12,410 bases of DNA from an uncultured Chthonomonadaceae bacterium (lineage in GTDB: Bacteria > Armatimonadota > Fimbriimonadia > Fimbriimonadales > Fimbriimonadaceae): positions 1-12,410 of the forward strand of contig CAMLDW010000057.1 of the NCBI GenBank assembly GCA_946479035.1, given 5' to 3'. The translations under genes were made by a program, and so were the position numbers. The notes under the pieces were generated by a model that was not told where the DNA came from, ran no database searches, and was given only the letters and a program-made list of their open reading frames with translations. Of this stretch, positions 1 through 8,369 are shown one piece after another. Numbering within the stretch: the first letter of the stretch is position 1; the number at the start of each line of letters is the position of its first letter.

Positions 1-105
1 GGAGGGTTAGGGTGGGGGTCGCGCCGTGCGATCCGCATCCGGGGAGGGCACCGCTCCGCGGCACCGCGCGCGAGCCGCCACTCTCCTCGCGCCAGAACGT
101 GCGTC

Positions 106-114
106 TGCCATAAT
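106..114 (+). promoter_or_regulatory. Candidate extended -10 promoter element of tRNA-Gln
   Basis: TGC followed by CATAAT (hexamer 109-114) is a TGn extended -10 element one mismatch from TATAAT. It would start transcription at about 121, a few bases before the mature tRNA 5' end at 126. No convincing -35 box lies 16-18 nt upstream, which is tolerated by extended -10 promoters. The rest of 1-105 is GC-rich and holds no gene I can support; the first 18 bases carry several G-runs. Confidence 0.4.
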
Positions 115-125
115 CGGAACCGAGC

Positions 126-199
126 TGCCCCGTCGTCTAATGGTAGGACACCGGTTTCTGGTACCGTCAGTTGGGGTTCGAGTCCCTGCGGGGCAGCCA
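126..199 (+). tRNA. tRNA-Gln (anticodon CUG)
   Basis: The 74 nt fold as a complete cloverleaf. The 7-bp acceptor stem pairs TGCCCCG (126-132) with CGGGGCA (189-195), followed by discriminator G196 and an encoded CCA (197-199). The D stem is GTCT/GGAC with the loop AATGGTA. The anticodon loop TTCTGGT (156-162) has U33 and reads CUG, which decodes CAG. The T arm has the loop TTCGAGT closed by TGGGG/CCCTG, with G-U pairs at its base. The top pair of the anticodon stem (C151/T167) is mismatched, a small irregularity. A first U in the acceptor stem and discriminator G fit bacterial tRNA-Gln identity. The tRNA lies only 21 nt upstream of the MFS start, so the two may share a transcript. Confidence 0.96.
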
Positions 200-220
200 A
201 CTCCTGAATAAAACCGCCGC

Positions 221-1543
221 GTGGCGCCGTCCTATCCTGTGAAATTGGCGACGGCCCAAAGGCGCGGATTCCTCGACCTCACCGGCTACCAGTGGACGGT
301 CCTCCTTGCGGCGTGGCTCGGCTGGGGCTTCGACGTCTTCGACGGCCTCCTCTTCAACTACGTCGCGCCCAACTGCGTCCCAACCCTCCTCGGCATCGAG
401 ATCGGCTCTGCCGCGGCCAAACAGGCAGTGCCCTACTGGACCGGCCTACTCACCAGCATCCTCCTAGTCGGATGGGCAACAGGCGGGATCCTCTTCGGGC
501 GCGTGTGCGACCGCATCGGCCGCACCAAGACGCTGCTCCTCACGATGCTCATGTACGCGGTCGGCACCGCACTGTGCGCGGTCGCGCCGAACATGGGCTT
601 CTTGATCGCCTTCCGCGTGGTCGCGAGCCTTGGCATCGGCGGCGAGTGGGCCGCCGGCGCGAGCATGGTCGCGGAGGTCGTGCCGGAAAAGCGCCGCGTC
701 GAGGCTGGCGCGCTGCTCTACACCGCTGCGCCGCTCGGGCTCTTCCTTGCGACCTACACGACCTACTTCATCCAGGGCGTCGCGTTCAAATCGCAGCCTG
801 AGGTCGCGTGGCGCTATGTGTTCCTTGTCGGGCTCGTCCCGGCCGCGGTCGCGTTCATCGTCCGCCTTTTTATCAAGGAGCCGGAACGGTGGAAGTCCGC
901 GACCGCCTCGGGCGCGCACCCGACCATCCGCGAGCTCTTCACCAAGCCCTACCTCCGAATCACCCTCAGCGGCCTGGGCATGGCCGTCGTCGCGCTGGTC
1001 ACCTGGTGGAGCTGCAACGCCTTCCTGCCGCAGCTCGCCACCCAGTTGGCGACCACGGCAGGGCACGCCGACCAGGCAGAGGTCTGGAAGAAGATAGCGA
1101 CTAACTCCTTCAACCTCGGCGGGCTCCTTGGCACCCTCTTGACGATCTTCTTCGCCAAAAAGCTCGGACGGCGCGCGATGTACGCCGTCTACTTCCTGCT
1201 TTCGGGCGCTTCCATCATGTTCGCGTTCGGCCTCGACCTCGACCCGTTCACCCGCCTCTATTTCGCGTTCCCGATCGGGCTTTCGGTCTTCGGCGTGTTC
1301 GGCTCGTTCACCTACTATCTGCCTGAGCTCTTCCCGACGCGGCTGCGCGGCACCGGCTCGGGCTTCTGCTACAACTCCGGCCGCTACATCGCTGCGATCG
1401 GACCCTTGCTCGTCGGCACGATCGCCTCGCGCGGCCCCGACGCGATCATGAAGGTCCTCTTCTGGGTCGGCGCTGTCCCGCTCCTTGGTCTGCTGCTGGT
1501 CCCGCTCGTGAAAGAGACGCGCGGCCTTCAGCTCGCCGACTGA
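221..1543 (+). CDS. MFS transporter, AAHS/sugar-acid-type symporter
   Basis: This 440-aa integral inner-membrane protein of the major facilitator superfamily probably has 12 transmembrane segments. Motif A is clear after TM2 (G93-R-V-C-D97-R98-I-G-R101). TM1 has an acidic WGFDVFDG core, and the GIGGEWAAGASMVAE stretch in TM4-5 is typical of the aromatic-acid:H+ and metabolite:H+ symporter and NanT-like branches. The substrate is therefore probably an organic or sugar acid, but it cannot be fixed from sequence. The start is GTG at 221: an in-frame TAA at 209 rules out anything much further upstream, and no Shine-Dalgarno sequence is visible. The gene follows tRNA-Gln by 21 nt, and its 3' end overlaps the opposing CPBP gene by 16 nt. 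A role in the neighbouring rhamnose locus is possible but not shown. Confidence 0.9.
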   Translation: MAPSYPVKLATAQRRGFLDLTGYQWTVLLAAWLGWGFDVFDGLLFNYVAPNCVPTLLGIEIGSAAAKQAVPYWTGLLTSILLVGWATGGILFGRVCDRIGRTKTLLLTMLMYAVGTALCAVAPNMGFLIAFRVVASLGIGGEWAAGASMVAEVVPEKRRVEAGALLYTAAPLGLFLATYTTYFIQGVAFKSQPEVAWRYVFLVGLVPAAVAFIVRLFIKEPERWKSATASGAHPTIRELFTKPYLRITLSGLGMAVVALVTWWSCNAFLPQLATQLATTAGHADQAEVWKKIATNSFNLGGLLGTLLTIFFAKKLGRRAMYAVYFLLSGASIMFAFGLDLDPFTRLYFAFPIGLSVFGVFGSFTYYLPELFPTRLRGTGSGFCYNSGRYIAAIGPLLVGTIASRGPDAIMKVLFWVGAVPLLGLLLVPLVKETRGLQLAD

Positions 1544-2229
1544 GGCTCCGGCCCGCCGAGCGCCGTCACCCCTTCTTTGCGCGCGAGTCGCAAGAAGTAC
1601 AGCCCCGCGAGCAGGTCGTACACGAAGTGGATCGCCATCATCGTGTACAGGTCCCCGGTCGCCAGCACGATCAGGTGGTTGGCGAGCGCCATCGGGAAGA
1701 TCACCGCCATCGAGCGCCACCCTTGCACGGCGTGCGCGAGGCAGAAGGCGACCGAGCACACGATCGCCGCCGGCCACCACGAGCCCAGCACGACCAGCCA
1801 CAGTCGCATCAGCGCGCCTCGGTACGTCATCTCTTCCGTGACGCCGGCGCCCAGCGAGACGAGCGCCCACAGTGGCACCTCGCGCGCGCTGGCTGGCATC
1901 CGCCGCATCGTCCGGCGCTTCTCGTCCTGCGACCGCCAGTTCCAGCGCACCGGGATCGTGCCGAGCGTCGGCACGAGGAACGCCAGCGAGTACCACAGGC
2001 TCTCCCACCCCAGGTGAGGGGCAGGGAACAGCGCGATCCCCTCGAACCGCGCGACCGCGAACGCGAGAACGCCGAAGAAGACCTGCGTGAACACCGTTGA
2101 GAGGAACAGCGCCGACTTGTCCGGCGCATTCTTCAGCGCCTTGAACTTCTTCGAGGCCCGGAACGCCGCGTACGGCACGTACGCGGTGACGAACCCGAGG
2201 TACACCCAGCCGACGACCACGCCTGCCAT
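1528..2229 (-). CDS. CPBP-family intramembrane metalloprotease (CAAX protease-like)
   Basis: This polytopic membrane protein of about 233 aa carries the three signature motifs of the CPBP (Abi/Rce1-like) family: EExxxR (E132, E133, R137), FxxxH (F162, H166) and a last HxxxD (H201, D205). These residues form the intramembrane metal site in Rce1-type proteases. Bacterial members act in protein maturation, bacteriocin immunity or signalling, and substrates are rarely known. I chose ATG at 2229 because GAGG lies 6 nt upstream. A GTG at 2244 in the same frame adds five residues but has no ribosome-binding site. The gene is divergent from the rhamnosidase, 54 nt apart, and convergent with the MFS gene, whose last 16 nt it overlaps. 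No functional link to either is evident. Confidence 0.87.
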   Translation of the reverse strand: MAGVVVGWVYLGFVTAYVPYAAFRASKKFKALKNAPDKSALFLSTVFTQVFFGVLAFAVARFEGIALFPAPHLGWESLWYSLAFLVPTLGTIPVRWNWRSQDEKRRTMRRMPASAREVPLWALVSLGAGVTEEMTYRGALMRLWLVVLGSWWPAAIVCSVAFCLAHAVQGWRSMAVIFPMALANHLIVLATGDLYTMMAIHFVYDLLAGLYFLRLARKEGVTALGGPEPQSAS

Positions 2230-2270
2230 ACGCTGCCTCAGCACCGGTCCGTTGCGGCGCCCCGCTCGTC

Positions 2271-2276
2271 CATACT
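2271..2276 (+). promoter_or_regulatory. Candidate -10 element for a leaderless rhamnosidase mRNA
   Basis: CATACT ends 7 nt before the ATG at 2284, so a transcript would start at or next to the A of the start codon. There is no Shine-Dalgarno sequence upstream of this ATG, which suits leaderless translation. No good -35 match is visible at the right distance, so this is suggestive only. Confidence 0.3.
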
Positions 2277-2283
2277 CTCAACG

Positions 2284-5235
2284 ATGGTCCCTGGCCGCCT
2301 CCGGTGCAACCTGCTCACCGACCCGCTCGCCGTCGCCGACGCCTCGCCCAGGCTCTCTTGGGTCCTGTCCGCCGATGGAGAGGGCGGCAAAAGGCAGACG
2401 GCGCTACAGGTCGTCGTCTCCACCGTCCCCGGCGGCAAGGCGGACCTGTGGGACTCCGGAAAGGTCCCCAGCGACCGTACGTTCGACGTCTCGTACGAGG
2501 GCGCAGCGCTCAAGCCGCGACAGACCGCCTACTGGCGCGTGCGCGTGTGGGACGAAAGCGACAAGCCAGGCGATTGGAGCGAACAGGCAGCCTGGACGCA
2601 GGCGCCCGACGAGTGGAAGGCCGAGTGGATCGGTTTCGACGAGCCGCTCGACCGGCTGCGCCCGCCTGACTTCGTCGGTGCGAACTGGGTCTGGCACGCC
2701 GATGGGCCGCTCGATCCAGTGCCCGTCTGCACCGCCCGCTTTCGCAAGACGTTACAGACCGACCGCGCGCCACAAGAAGCGTGGCTGCTCGTTACCGGCG
2801 ACGATTCCTATCAGGCGTTCCTCAACGGCGTCGAGGTCGGCAGGAGCGACGGGCAGACCGATTCGTGGCGTCGCGCGGGACTGATCGAAGTGACCAAGCA
2901 GGTCAAGCGCGGCGAGAACACGATCGAGGTCGTCGTGCGCTCGATCGGCGTCTCGGTCTCCGGCCTGATCGCAAAGCTGCTGCTGCGCAACGGCGGGATG
3001 ACGAGCGAGGTCGTCACCGACGCGTCCTGGCAGGCGCGGTGGGAGGAGTCCAGCGAATGGAAGCCCGTGCGCGTGCTCGGCGCCTTCGGGCTGCCGCCCT
3101 GGGGCGTGCTTACGGTCCCCAAGCTCTTCTTGCCGCCGCCGCGCCTGCTTGCGCGCGACGTCGTACTGCACGCAAAAGTCAAGCGTGCCGTACTCTACGC
3201 TACCGCGCTCGGCATCTTCGACGCGAGCATCAATGGCAAGCCCGTCGCGCAAGAGTGGTTCGCGCCAGGCTGGACCGATTACCGAAAGCGCCTGCACTAC
3301 CGAGCCAATGACGTCTCAGCGCTGTTGCAACAAGGCTCGAACGCCATCAGCGTCACGCTCTCCGACGGGTGGTTCGCGGGCTACGTCGGCTTTGGCAAGC
3401 GCCACCACTACGGCGAGCACACGCGATTCAGCGCGATGCTCTGGATCGACTACGAGTCCGGCGTCAGCGAGCTCGTCGCGACCGACGAGCACTGGCGCGC
3501 CGCCACCGGCCCCTGCACCCAGTCCGACCTCCTCATGGGCGAGGTCTTCGACGCGCGCGTCTCGCCAAGCGTCGAGGACTGGCACCCGGTCGCGCTGGGG
3601 AAGGAGGTCGGCCCCGTGCTCGAGCCCTACCTGATGCGCCCCGCCGTCACATACACCGATGTCGCTGCGAGCTCGGTGACCACGACGAAAGAAAAGCGGC
3701 ACGTGTTCGACCTCGGTGAGAACTTCGCGGGCGTCGCGCACTTGGATCTGAAGTCGCAGAGCCCCGGCACCGTGCTTACTTTGCGCCACGCGGAGATGCT
3801 CAACCCCGACGGCACCGCCTACACTACAAACCTGCGCAGTGCGCGTGCGACCGACGTCTACACGACCAAGAATGGCGACCAGGGTTGGTCGCCCAAGGGC
3901 ACCTTCCACGGGTTCCGCTACGTCGAGGTCGAAGGCTTTGCGCAAACGCCTGACAAGAGCGTCGTCTCGGGCCGAGCGGTCAGCAACGCGCACGAGCCCG
4001 CGTGCGGCTTCAAGTGCTCCGACGAGCAACTGAACACCCTCTGGGCGAACATCGACCGCACCTTCCGCTCCAACTTCATCGAGGTCCCCACCGACTGCCC
4101 GCAGCGCGACGAGCGCCTCGGTTGGACCGGCGACATCGAGGTCTTCTGCCGCACCGCGATGTTGCTCGCCGACGTCCAGCCGTTCCTCGAAAAGTGGCTC
4201 ACCGACATCGCCGACGCGCAGCGCGCAGACGGGCAGTTCCCGATGGTCGCGCCCGTCGTCTACGACCTCAGCGACGGCGGCCCCGCGTGGGCCGACGCCG
4301 GCACGATCGTCCCCTGGGCGGTGTGGCAGGTCTACGAGGACAAGCGCGTCCTCATGCGCCAGTACGAGTCGATGAAGAGGTTCGTCGGCTTCTGCACCGG
4401 GCGGCTGACCGAGGACGGCTACCCGCCCGAGAACTTCCACTGCTTCGGCGACTGGCTCAACGTCGGCGTCGAGACGCCGCACACGGTCCTGTACATGCAG
4501 TTCCTCGCGCGGTCCGTGTGGATCCTCGCCGAGTCGGCGCGCGTGCTCGGCTTCACCGAGGACTGGCGTGCCTACTCGTCGCTCTTCAAGCAGGTCGGGA
4601 TGCGCTTCCGCGCGCGGTACGTCGCTGAAGACGGATGGGTGGAAGGGAAGTCGCAGACGGGCCAGGTGCTGACCATCGCCTTCGGCCTAGTAGAAGGCGA
4701 ACAAAAAGAAAAAGTGTTCGCGCGGCTCGTCGAAGACATCGACTCGCGCGGCCATCTCACGACAGGCTTCATCGGCACAAAGGACCTCATGCTCGTGCTG
4801 CGCGACGGCGGCCGCACCGACCTCGCCTATAAGCTCCTGCTCAGCGACGAGTATCCCGGCTGGCTCTTCTCCGTCAAGCAGGGCGCGACCTCGATCTGGG
4901 AGCGCTGGGACGGCTGGACTCCCGAAAAAGGGTTCCAGGACCCAGGCATGAACTCCTTCGCGCACTACGCGTTCGGCGCGGTGGGCCAGTTCATGATGGA
5001 GACGATCGGCGGCATCCGCCTCGTCGAGCCTGGATACAAGAAGGCGATGGTCTACGTAGAGCGCGGGCCGCTCGAGTGGGCCGACTGCTGGTACGACTCC
5101 GTGCGCGGCCGAATCTCCGTCTCGTGGAAGGGCGCGCAGATGACTGTGACCGTGCCGCCGAACATCGAGGCGATTGTCCGCACCGCGTCGGGCGACAAGT
5201 CGGTCGGCTCGGGCAAGCACGAGTTCGCGATTTGA
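2284..5235 (+). CDS. Alpha-L-rhamnosidase, glycoside hydrolase family 78
   Basis: This 983-aa inverting glycosidase releases terminal alpha-L-rhamnose from rhamnosides. Order of parts: an Ig-like N-terminal domain (about 1-110), a carbohydrate-binding-like beta-sandwich (about 150-260), the Bac_rhamnosid_N and concanavalin-like domains (about 280-570), the (alpha/alpha)6 catalytic barrel (about 575-910) and a C-terminal beta domain. The catalytic signature D604-C-P-Q-R-D-E610-R-L-G-W-T-G-D617 contains the expected general acid E610. The later T869-S-I-W-E873-R-W motif supplies the expected general base E873. No signal peptide is present, so the enzyme looks cytoplasmic and would act on imported glycosides. 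It ends 7 nt from the stop of the opposing aldolase gene, placing it beside a sugar ABC importer. The length is normal for multi-domain GH78 enzymes. Confidence 0.95.
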   Translation: MVPGRLRCNLLTDPLAVADASPRLSWVLSADGEGGKRQTALQVVVSTVPGGKADLWDSGKVPSDRTFDVSYEGAALKPRQTAYWRVRVWDESDKPGDWSEQAAWTQAPDEWKAEWIGFDEPLDRLRPPDFVGANWVWHADGPLDPVPVCTARFRKTLQTDRAPQEAWLLVTGDDSYQAFLNGVEVGRSDGQTDSWRRAGLIEVTKQVKRGENTIEVVVRSIGVSVSGLIAKLLLRNGGMTSEVVTDASWQARWEESSEWKPVRVLGAFGLPPWGVLTVPKLFLPPPRLLARDVVLHAKVKRAVLYATALGIFDASINGKPVAQEWFAPGWTDYRKRLHYRANDVSALLQQGSNAISVTLSDGWFAGYVGFGKRHHYGEHTRFSAMLWIDYESGVSELVATDEHWRAATGPCTQSDLLMGEVFDARVSPSVEDWHPVALGKEVGPVLEPYLMRPAVTYTDVAASSVTTTKEKRHVFDLGENFAGVAHLDLKSQSPGTVLTLRHAEMLNPDGTAYTTNLRSARATDVYTTKNGDQGWSPKGTFHGFRYVEVEGFAQTPDKSVVSGRAVSNAHEPACGFKCSDEQLNTLWANIDRTFRSNFIEVPTDCPQRDERLGWTGDIEVFCRTAMLLADVQPFLEKWLTDIADAQRADGQFPMVAPVVYDLSDGGPAWADAGTIVPWAVWQVYEDKRVLMRQYESMKRFVGFCTGRLTEDGYPPENFHCFGDWLNVGVETPHTVLYMQFLARSVWILAESARVLGFTEDWRAYSSLFKQVGMRFRARYVAEDGWVEGKSQTGQVLTIAFGLVEGEQKEKVFARLVEDIDSRGHLTTGFIGTKDLMLVLRDGGRTDLAYKLLLSDEYPGWLFSVKQGATSIWERWDGWTPEKGFQDPGMNSFAHYAFGAVGQFMMETIGGIRLVEPGYKKAMVYVERGPLEWADCWYDSVRGRISVSWKGAQMTVTVPPNIEAIVRTASGDKSVGSGKHEFAI

Positions 5236-5242
5236 TCTGCGC

Positions 5243-5983
5243 CTATTCCCAAAGCTTCGACTGCCGATAGTGCTCGTCGGTCCACTCGTGGATGTGCCGC
5301 ACCTCCGATTCCGTCAGCGCGTGCGCCTCTCCGGCGATCGCAAAGGCCTTCGCCGCCTTCTCCATCATCAGGCAGGCGGCGAGCGGCTCCTTCGCGCTCT
5401 TCCCGAGCGAGATCAGCCCGTGGTTCTGTAGCAGAATCGTCTTTGGCTGCGCCCCAGTCTCGCCCGTGTACGCGGCGCACGCAGAACGGATCGCGAGCGC
5501 GAGCTCGAAGCCGGGCGCGACGTACGGGACGAACACCGACCGTGGCCCGCACAGCACGATCTGGTCGGGAAAGAACCGCTGCTCCGCGAACGCGCGCGCC
5601 TTCGGCCCGCACATCGCCCCCAGCGTCGTGACCGGGTGCGTGTGCGCGACGAAGTTGACGTCCGGCAGGGTCAGGAGCCAGGCGTGCATGAACGTCTCGG
5701 TGGAGGGGTAGTTGGTCGCGCCTTGATCCGTGCGCGCACTGTTCAGCAGCTCCCGCAATGCGCCGTCGTCCAACTTCGGTTCCTCCAGGGCTTGTACAAC
5801 TTTAGCTATCGATACCTGTACGAACCCGTCGGCGCCGATCCCCGGCATCTGCCGCCCGCTCGCCTTGATCCAAAGGCTCTCCCCGTCGCGCGCGCTCGTG
5901 TTCCCCTCGCCCAGGATCACCTGGCCGTGCTCGGGCCGCGCCAGCTCCTGCGTCATCGCGACGAGCTGCTCGAGGGCGCTCAC
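5243..5983 (-). CDS. Class II aldolase, probable rhamnulose-1-phosphate aldolase
   Basis: This 246-aa zinc-dependent class II aldolase/adducin-fold protein would split a ketose-1-phosphate into DHAP and an aldehyde. In this context L-rhamnulose-1-phosphate to DHAP plus L-lactaldehyde is most likely. Visible motifs are the phosphate-binding G27-N-T-S and A41-S-G43, catalytic E96 in PSTE, zinc ligands H114 and H116 in HTHP, and H188 in NHG. The start is GTG at 5983, which overlaps the permease stop as GTGA; a longer in-frame extension would run into the permease. It is the last gene of the transporter operon and is translationally coupled to it. L-fuculose- or L-ribulose-phosphate enzymes share this fold, so the substrate rests mainly on the rhamnosidase next door. 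It is not fused to a dehydrogenase, unlike bifunctional rhamnulose-1-phosphate aldolase/alcohol dehydrogenases. Confidence 0.88.
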   Translation of the reverse strand: MSALEQLVAMTQELARPEHGQVILGEGNTSARDGESLWIKASGRQMPGIGADGFVQVSIAKVVQALEEPKLDDGALRELLNSARTDQGATNYPSTETFMHAWLLTLPDVNFVAHTHPVTTLGAMCGPKARAFAEQRFFPDQIVLCGPRSVFVPYVAPGFELALAIRSACAAYTGETGAQPKTILLQNHGLISLGKSAKEPLAACLMMEKAAKAFAIAGEAHALTESEVRHIHEWTDEHYRQSKLWE

Positions 5984-6918
5984 GCCGACCTCCCGTGCCG
6001 CACGCGGTCGAGCGCGACCGCCGCGACGATGATCGCGCCCGTCACCGTCTGTTGCACCCAGTTCGGCCATCCGAGGAGGCTCGATCCCGTGCGGATCACT
6101 TCCATGATCAGTACGCCGAGCAAGCTACCACCGATCGAGCCCGTCCCGCCCGCTAGCGACGCGCCGCCGATCACGACCGCCGCGATCACCTGCAGCTCTA
6201 GCCCCTCCTGGATCGTCGGGTCGCCGCCGGTCAGCAGCGAGACCTGCACCAGGCCGGCGAGCGCCGCGCACAGCCCGACGAGCGTATAGACCGCGATCTT
6301 CACTCTTCCGACTGGAACGCCGCAAAGCCGCGCCGCCTGCTCGTTCGATCCCACCGCAACCGTGTGCCGGCCAAACCGCGTGTAGCGCAGCGCGATCGCC
6401 GCAAGCACCGCGACGACGAGCAACAGCCAGACGCCCGTCGGGATCCCGAACAGCCCGGAAGAACGCATCAGCGTGTCGACCCATCCCGTGTCGTGAGGAT
6501 AAATCGGGTTGCCGCCTGAAAACCCCTTCGCCGCGCCGCGCAAGATCAACAGGGAGCCGAGCGTCACGATGAACGGTGTGATCCGCAGCGAGACGATCAG
6601 CGCACCGTTGAGCAGTCCGGAAACCAGTCCAGCACACAGCGCGAGAAGCGTCGCGGCCAGCACGCTCGCGCCGCGGTCGAGCGCGAAAGCGAACACGATC
6701 GTCACGAACGCTACCATCGAGCCGACCGAGAGGTCGATCCCCGCAGAAACGATCACGTACGTCATCCCGACCGCAACGAGCCCGTCGATCGTGACGTTCT
6801 TGAGCATGTTCTGAGCCGTCGCGACGCTCGTAAAGTGCGAGCCGACGAAGAACGCGAACACGGCATAAAGCAGCGCGAGCGAGACGACAAGGCCGATCGT
6901 GTTCTTCAGCCCCTTCAT
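5980..6918 (-). CDS. Sugar ABC transporter permease (RbsC/BPD_transp_2 family)
   Basis: This 312-aa inner-membrane permease of the ribose/galactose/rhamnose importer class has strongly hydrophobic segments throughout. It contains the family hallmark GIDLSVGSM after the second predicted helix. A cytoplasmic coupling segment, RFGRHTVAVGSNEQAA, contacts the ATPase in this family. The start ATG at 6918 overlaps the upstream ATPase stop as ATGA, and the stop overlaps the aldolase GTG, so translation is coupled on both sides. Only one permease is encoded, so a homodimer like RbsC is expected, whereas the rhizobial rhamnose importer RhaSTPQ has two. The long frame that continues upstream of 6918 is antiphase to the ATPase and is not part of the protein. 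Confidence 0.93.
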   Translation of the reverse strand: MKGLKNTIGLVVSLALLYAVFAFFVGSHFTSVATAQNMLKNVTIDGLVAVGMTYVIVSAGIDLSVGSMVAFVTIVFAFALDRGASVLAATLLALCAGLVSGLLNGALIVSLRITPFIVTLGSLLILRGAAKGFSGGNPIYPHDTGWVDTLMRSSGLFGIPTGVWLLLVVAVLAAIALRYTRFGRHTVAVGSNEQAARLCGVPVGRVKIAVYTLVGLCAALAGLVQVSLLTGGDPTIQEGLELQVIAAVVIGGASLAGGTGSIGGSLLGVLIMEVIRTGSSLLGWPNWVQQTVTGAIIVAAVALDRVRHGRSA

Positions 6919-8369
6919 CGCACCGACTCCTGCATCAGGCTCTCCTGCGACCACGAACCTACCGGGAGCGCCTGCCCCAATCGCCCGCGCGTCATCACTG
7001 CGATCCGGTCGCACACACCGAGCAGTTCGGGCAGGTAGCTGCTCACCATCAGCACGGCCTTTCCGCGCTTGGCAAGCCCGTCGATCAGCGTGTAGATCTG
7101 CTCCTTGCTCGCGACGTCGATCCCGCGCGTCGGCTCGTCGAGCAGGTAGAGGTCCGCGTCGTGCGCGAGCAAGCGCGCGAACGCGACCTTCTGCTGGTTG
7201 CCGCCGCTCAGCGCGCCAACGGGCTGGTGCGGGCCCTGCGTCTTGATCGCGAGCTGTTCGATCGAGCGCCGCGCCGCGGCAGCCTCCCACCCCGGCGAGA
7301 CCCAGAACGGAAGAGACGTCAGGAGCGTGTTCTCCGCGACGGTCATACCCAGCGCCAGCCCCTCGAGCTTCCTGTCCTCGCTCAGCATGCCCGCCTTCTG
7401 TCGCCATCTCAGCGCGGGCGAAGCGGGACCTTGGTAGGCGCCCACGCGCACCGTCCCTCGCACGACCGGATCTAGCCCGAACACCGCGCGCACCAGCTCC
7501 GTGCGGCCCGAGCCGCCCAGCCCCGCGATCCCCAGCACTTCGCCGCGGTGAACGGTGAGCGAAGCCTCCGTAGGGCGCACCGCCCCAGCAAGACCCGCGA
7601 CCTCCAAAAGCGGCTCGCCCCGCGTGCGCGCCGAGCGCGGATAAAGCTCCGTGATCTCGCGCCCCACCATCATCCGCACCACGTCCTCGTCGACGAACGA
7701 CGCGACGCCGCCCTCGCCCGCCACGAGGCCGTCGCGCAGCACCGTGTACCGGTCTGCTATCTGGCGCACCTCGTCGAAGAAGTGCGAGATGTACACGATC
7801 GCGAGGCCCTCTTCGCGCAATTGCCGCACGACCTCGAAGAGCCGCGCCGCGTCCTCGTGGCTGAGGCTGCTCGTCGGCTCGTCCAGCACGAGCACCCGGC
7901 AACCGACGGCCAGAGCGCGCGCGACCTCCACCGTCTGCCGGATCGAGATCGGCAGCGATCCGACCTGGGAAGAGAGATCGAGCTCTGAGTGGCCCAGGCG
8001 CGAGAGCGCACCGCGCGCGACCCGCTCCTGCTCGCGCCGGTCTAGCCAGCCGAGGTCTGTCTTCTCGATCCCCAACAGCACGTTGTCCACCACCGATAAG
8101 TGGTCGCACAGAGAAAGCTCCTGGTGGATCATCGCGATCCCGCAAGCCCGCGCGTGGCGCGGGTCGGTCGGCTCGAACGGCGCGCCGTCCAAAGTGAGCG
8201 AGCCCGAGTCGCGAGCGACAGCTCCGGCGACGATTCGCATCAGAGTCGACTTGCCCGAGCCGTTCTCGCCGACGAGCGCATGGACCTCGCCGGCTCCGAC
8301 CGCGAAGTCCACGCCGCCCAGCGCGACCGTCGCCCCGAACCGCTTCGAAACGCCAGTGATCGAGAGCAT
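6915..8369 (-). CDS. Sugar ABC transporter ATP-binding protein (RbsA/MglA family)
   Basis: This 484-aa cytoplasmic ATPase has two tandem nucleotide-binding domains, the usual form for ribose-type sugar importers. Domain 1 has a full Walker A (G34-E-N-G-S-G-K40-S-T42) and Walker B ending D163-E164, but its signature is degenerate (LPISIRQTVEVARAL). Domain 2 has the family-typical altered Walker A (GLGGSGRTEL), an intact LSGGNQQK signature at 387-394 and Walker B D411-E412. This split of intact and degenerate motifs is normal for RbsA/MglA proteins. The ATG at 8369 shares one base with the stop of the binding-protein gene (TGATG); a TTG three bases earlier is a less likely start. The 3' end overlaps the permease start by 4 nt. 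Confidence 0.94.
   Translation of the reverse strand: MLSITGVSKRFGATVALGGVDFAVGAGEVHALVGENGSGKSTLMRIVAGAVARDSGSLTLDGAPFEPTDPRHARACGIAMIHQELSLCDHLSVVDNVLLGIEKTDLGWLDRREQERVARGALSRLGHSELDLSSQVGSLPISIRQTVEVARALAVGCRVLVLDEPTSSLSHEDAARLFEVVRQLREEGLAIVYISHFFDEVRQIADRYTVLRDGLVAGEGGVASFVDEDVVRMMVGREITELYPRSARTRGEPLLEVAGLAGAVRPTEASLTVHRGEVLGIAGLGGSGRTELVRAVFGLDPVVRGTVRVGAYQGPASPALRWRQKAGMLSEDRKLEGLALGMTVAENTLLTSLPFWVSPGWEAAAARRSIEQLAIKTQGPHQPVGALSGGNQQKVAFARLLAHDADLYLLDEPTRGIDVASKEQIYTLIDGLAKRGKAVLMVSSYLPELLGVCDRIAVMTRGRLGQALPVGSWSQESLMQESVR

Noticed and set aside
1..18. GGGTTAGGG-like G-runs at the window start
   Set aside because: Only three runs of three or more G are visible and the window cuts the context, so a quadruplex or telomere-like repeat cannot be supported.
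26..211. A 61-codon plus-strand frame starting upstream of the tRNA
   Set aside because: It runs straight through tRNA-Gln and has no protein-like features.
464..2281. A 605-codon minus-strand open frame covering the MFS and CPBP genes
   Set aside because: Low-complexity Arg/Glu/Ala composition and full overlap with two well-supported genes mark it as a codon-bias shadow.
5984..6070. N-terminal extension of the aldolase to 6070
   Set aside because: The extra residues lie inside the permease gene and are Arg/Gly-rich; the GTG at 5983 overlapping the permease stop fits family length and coupling.
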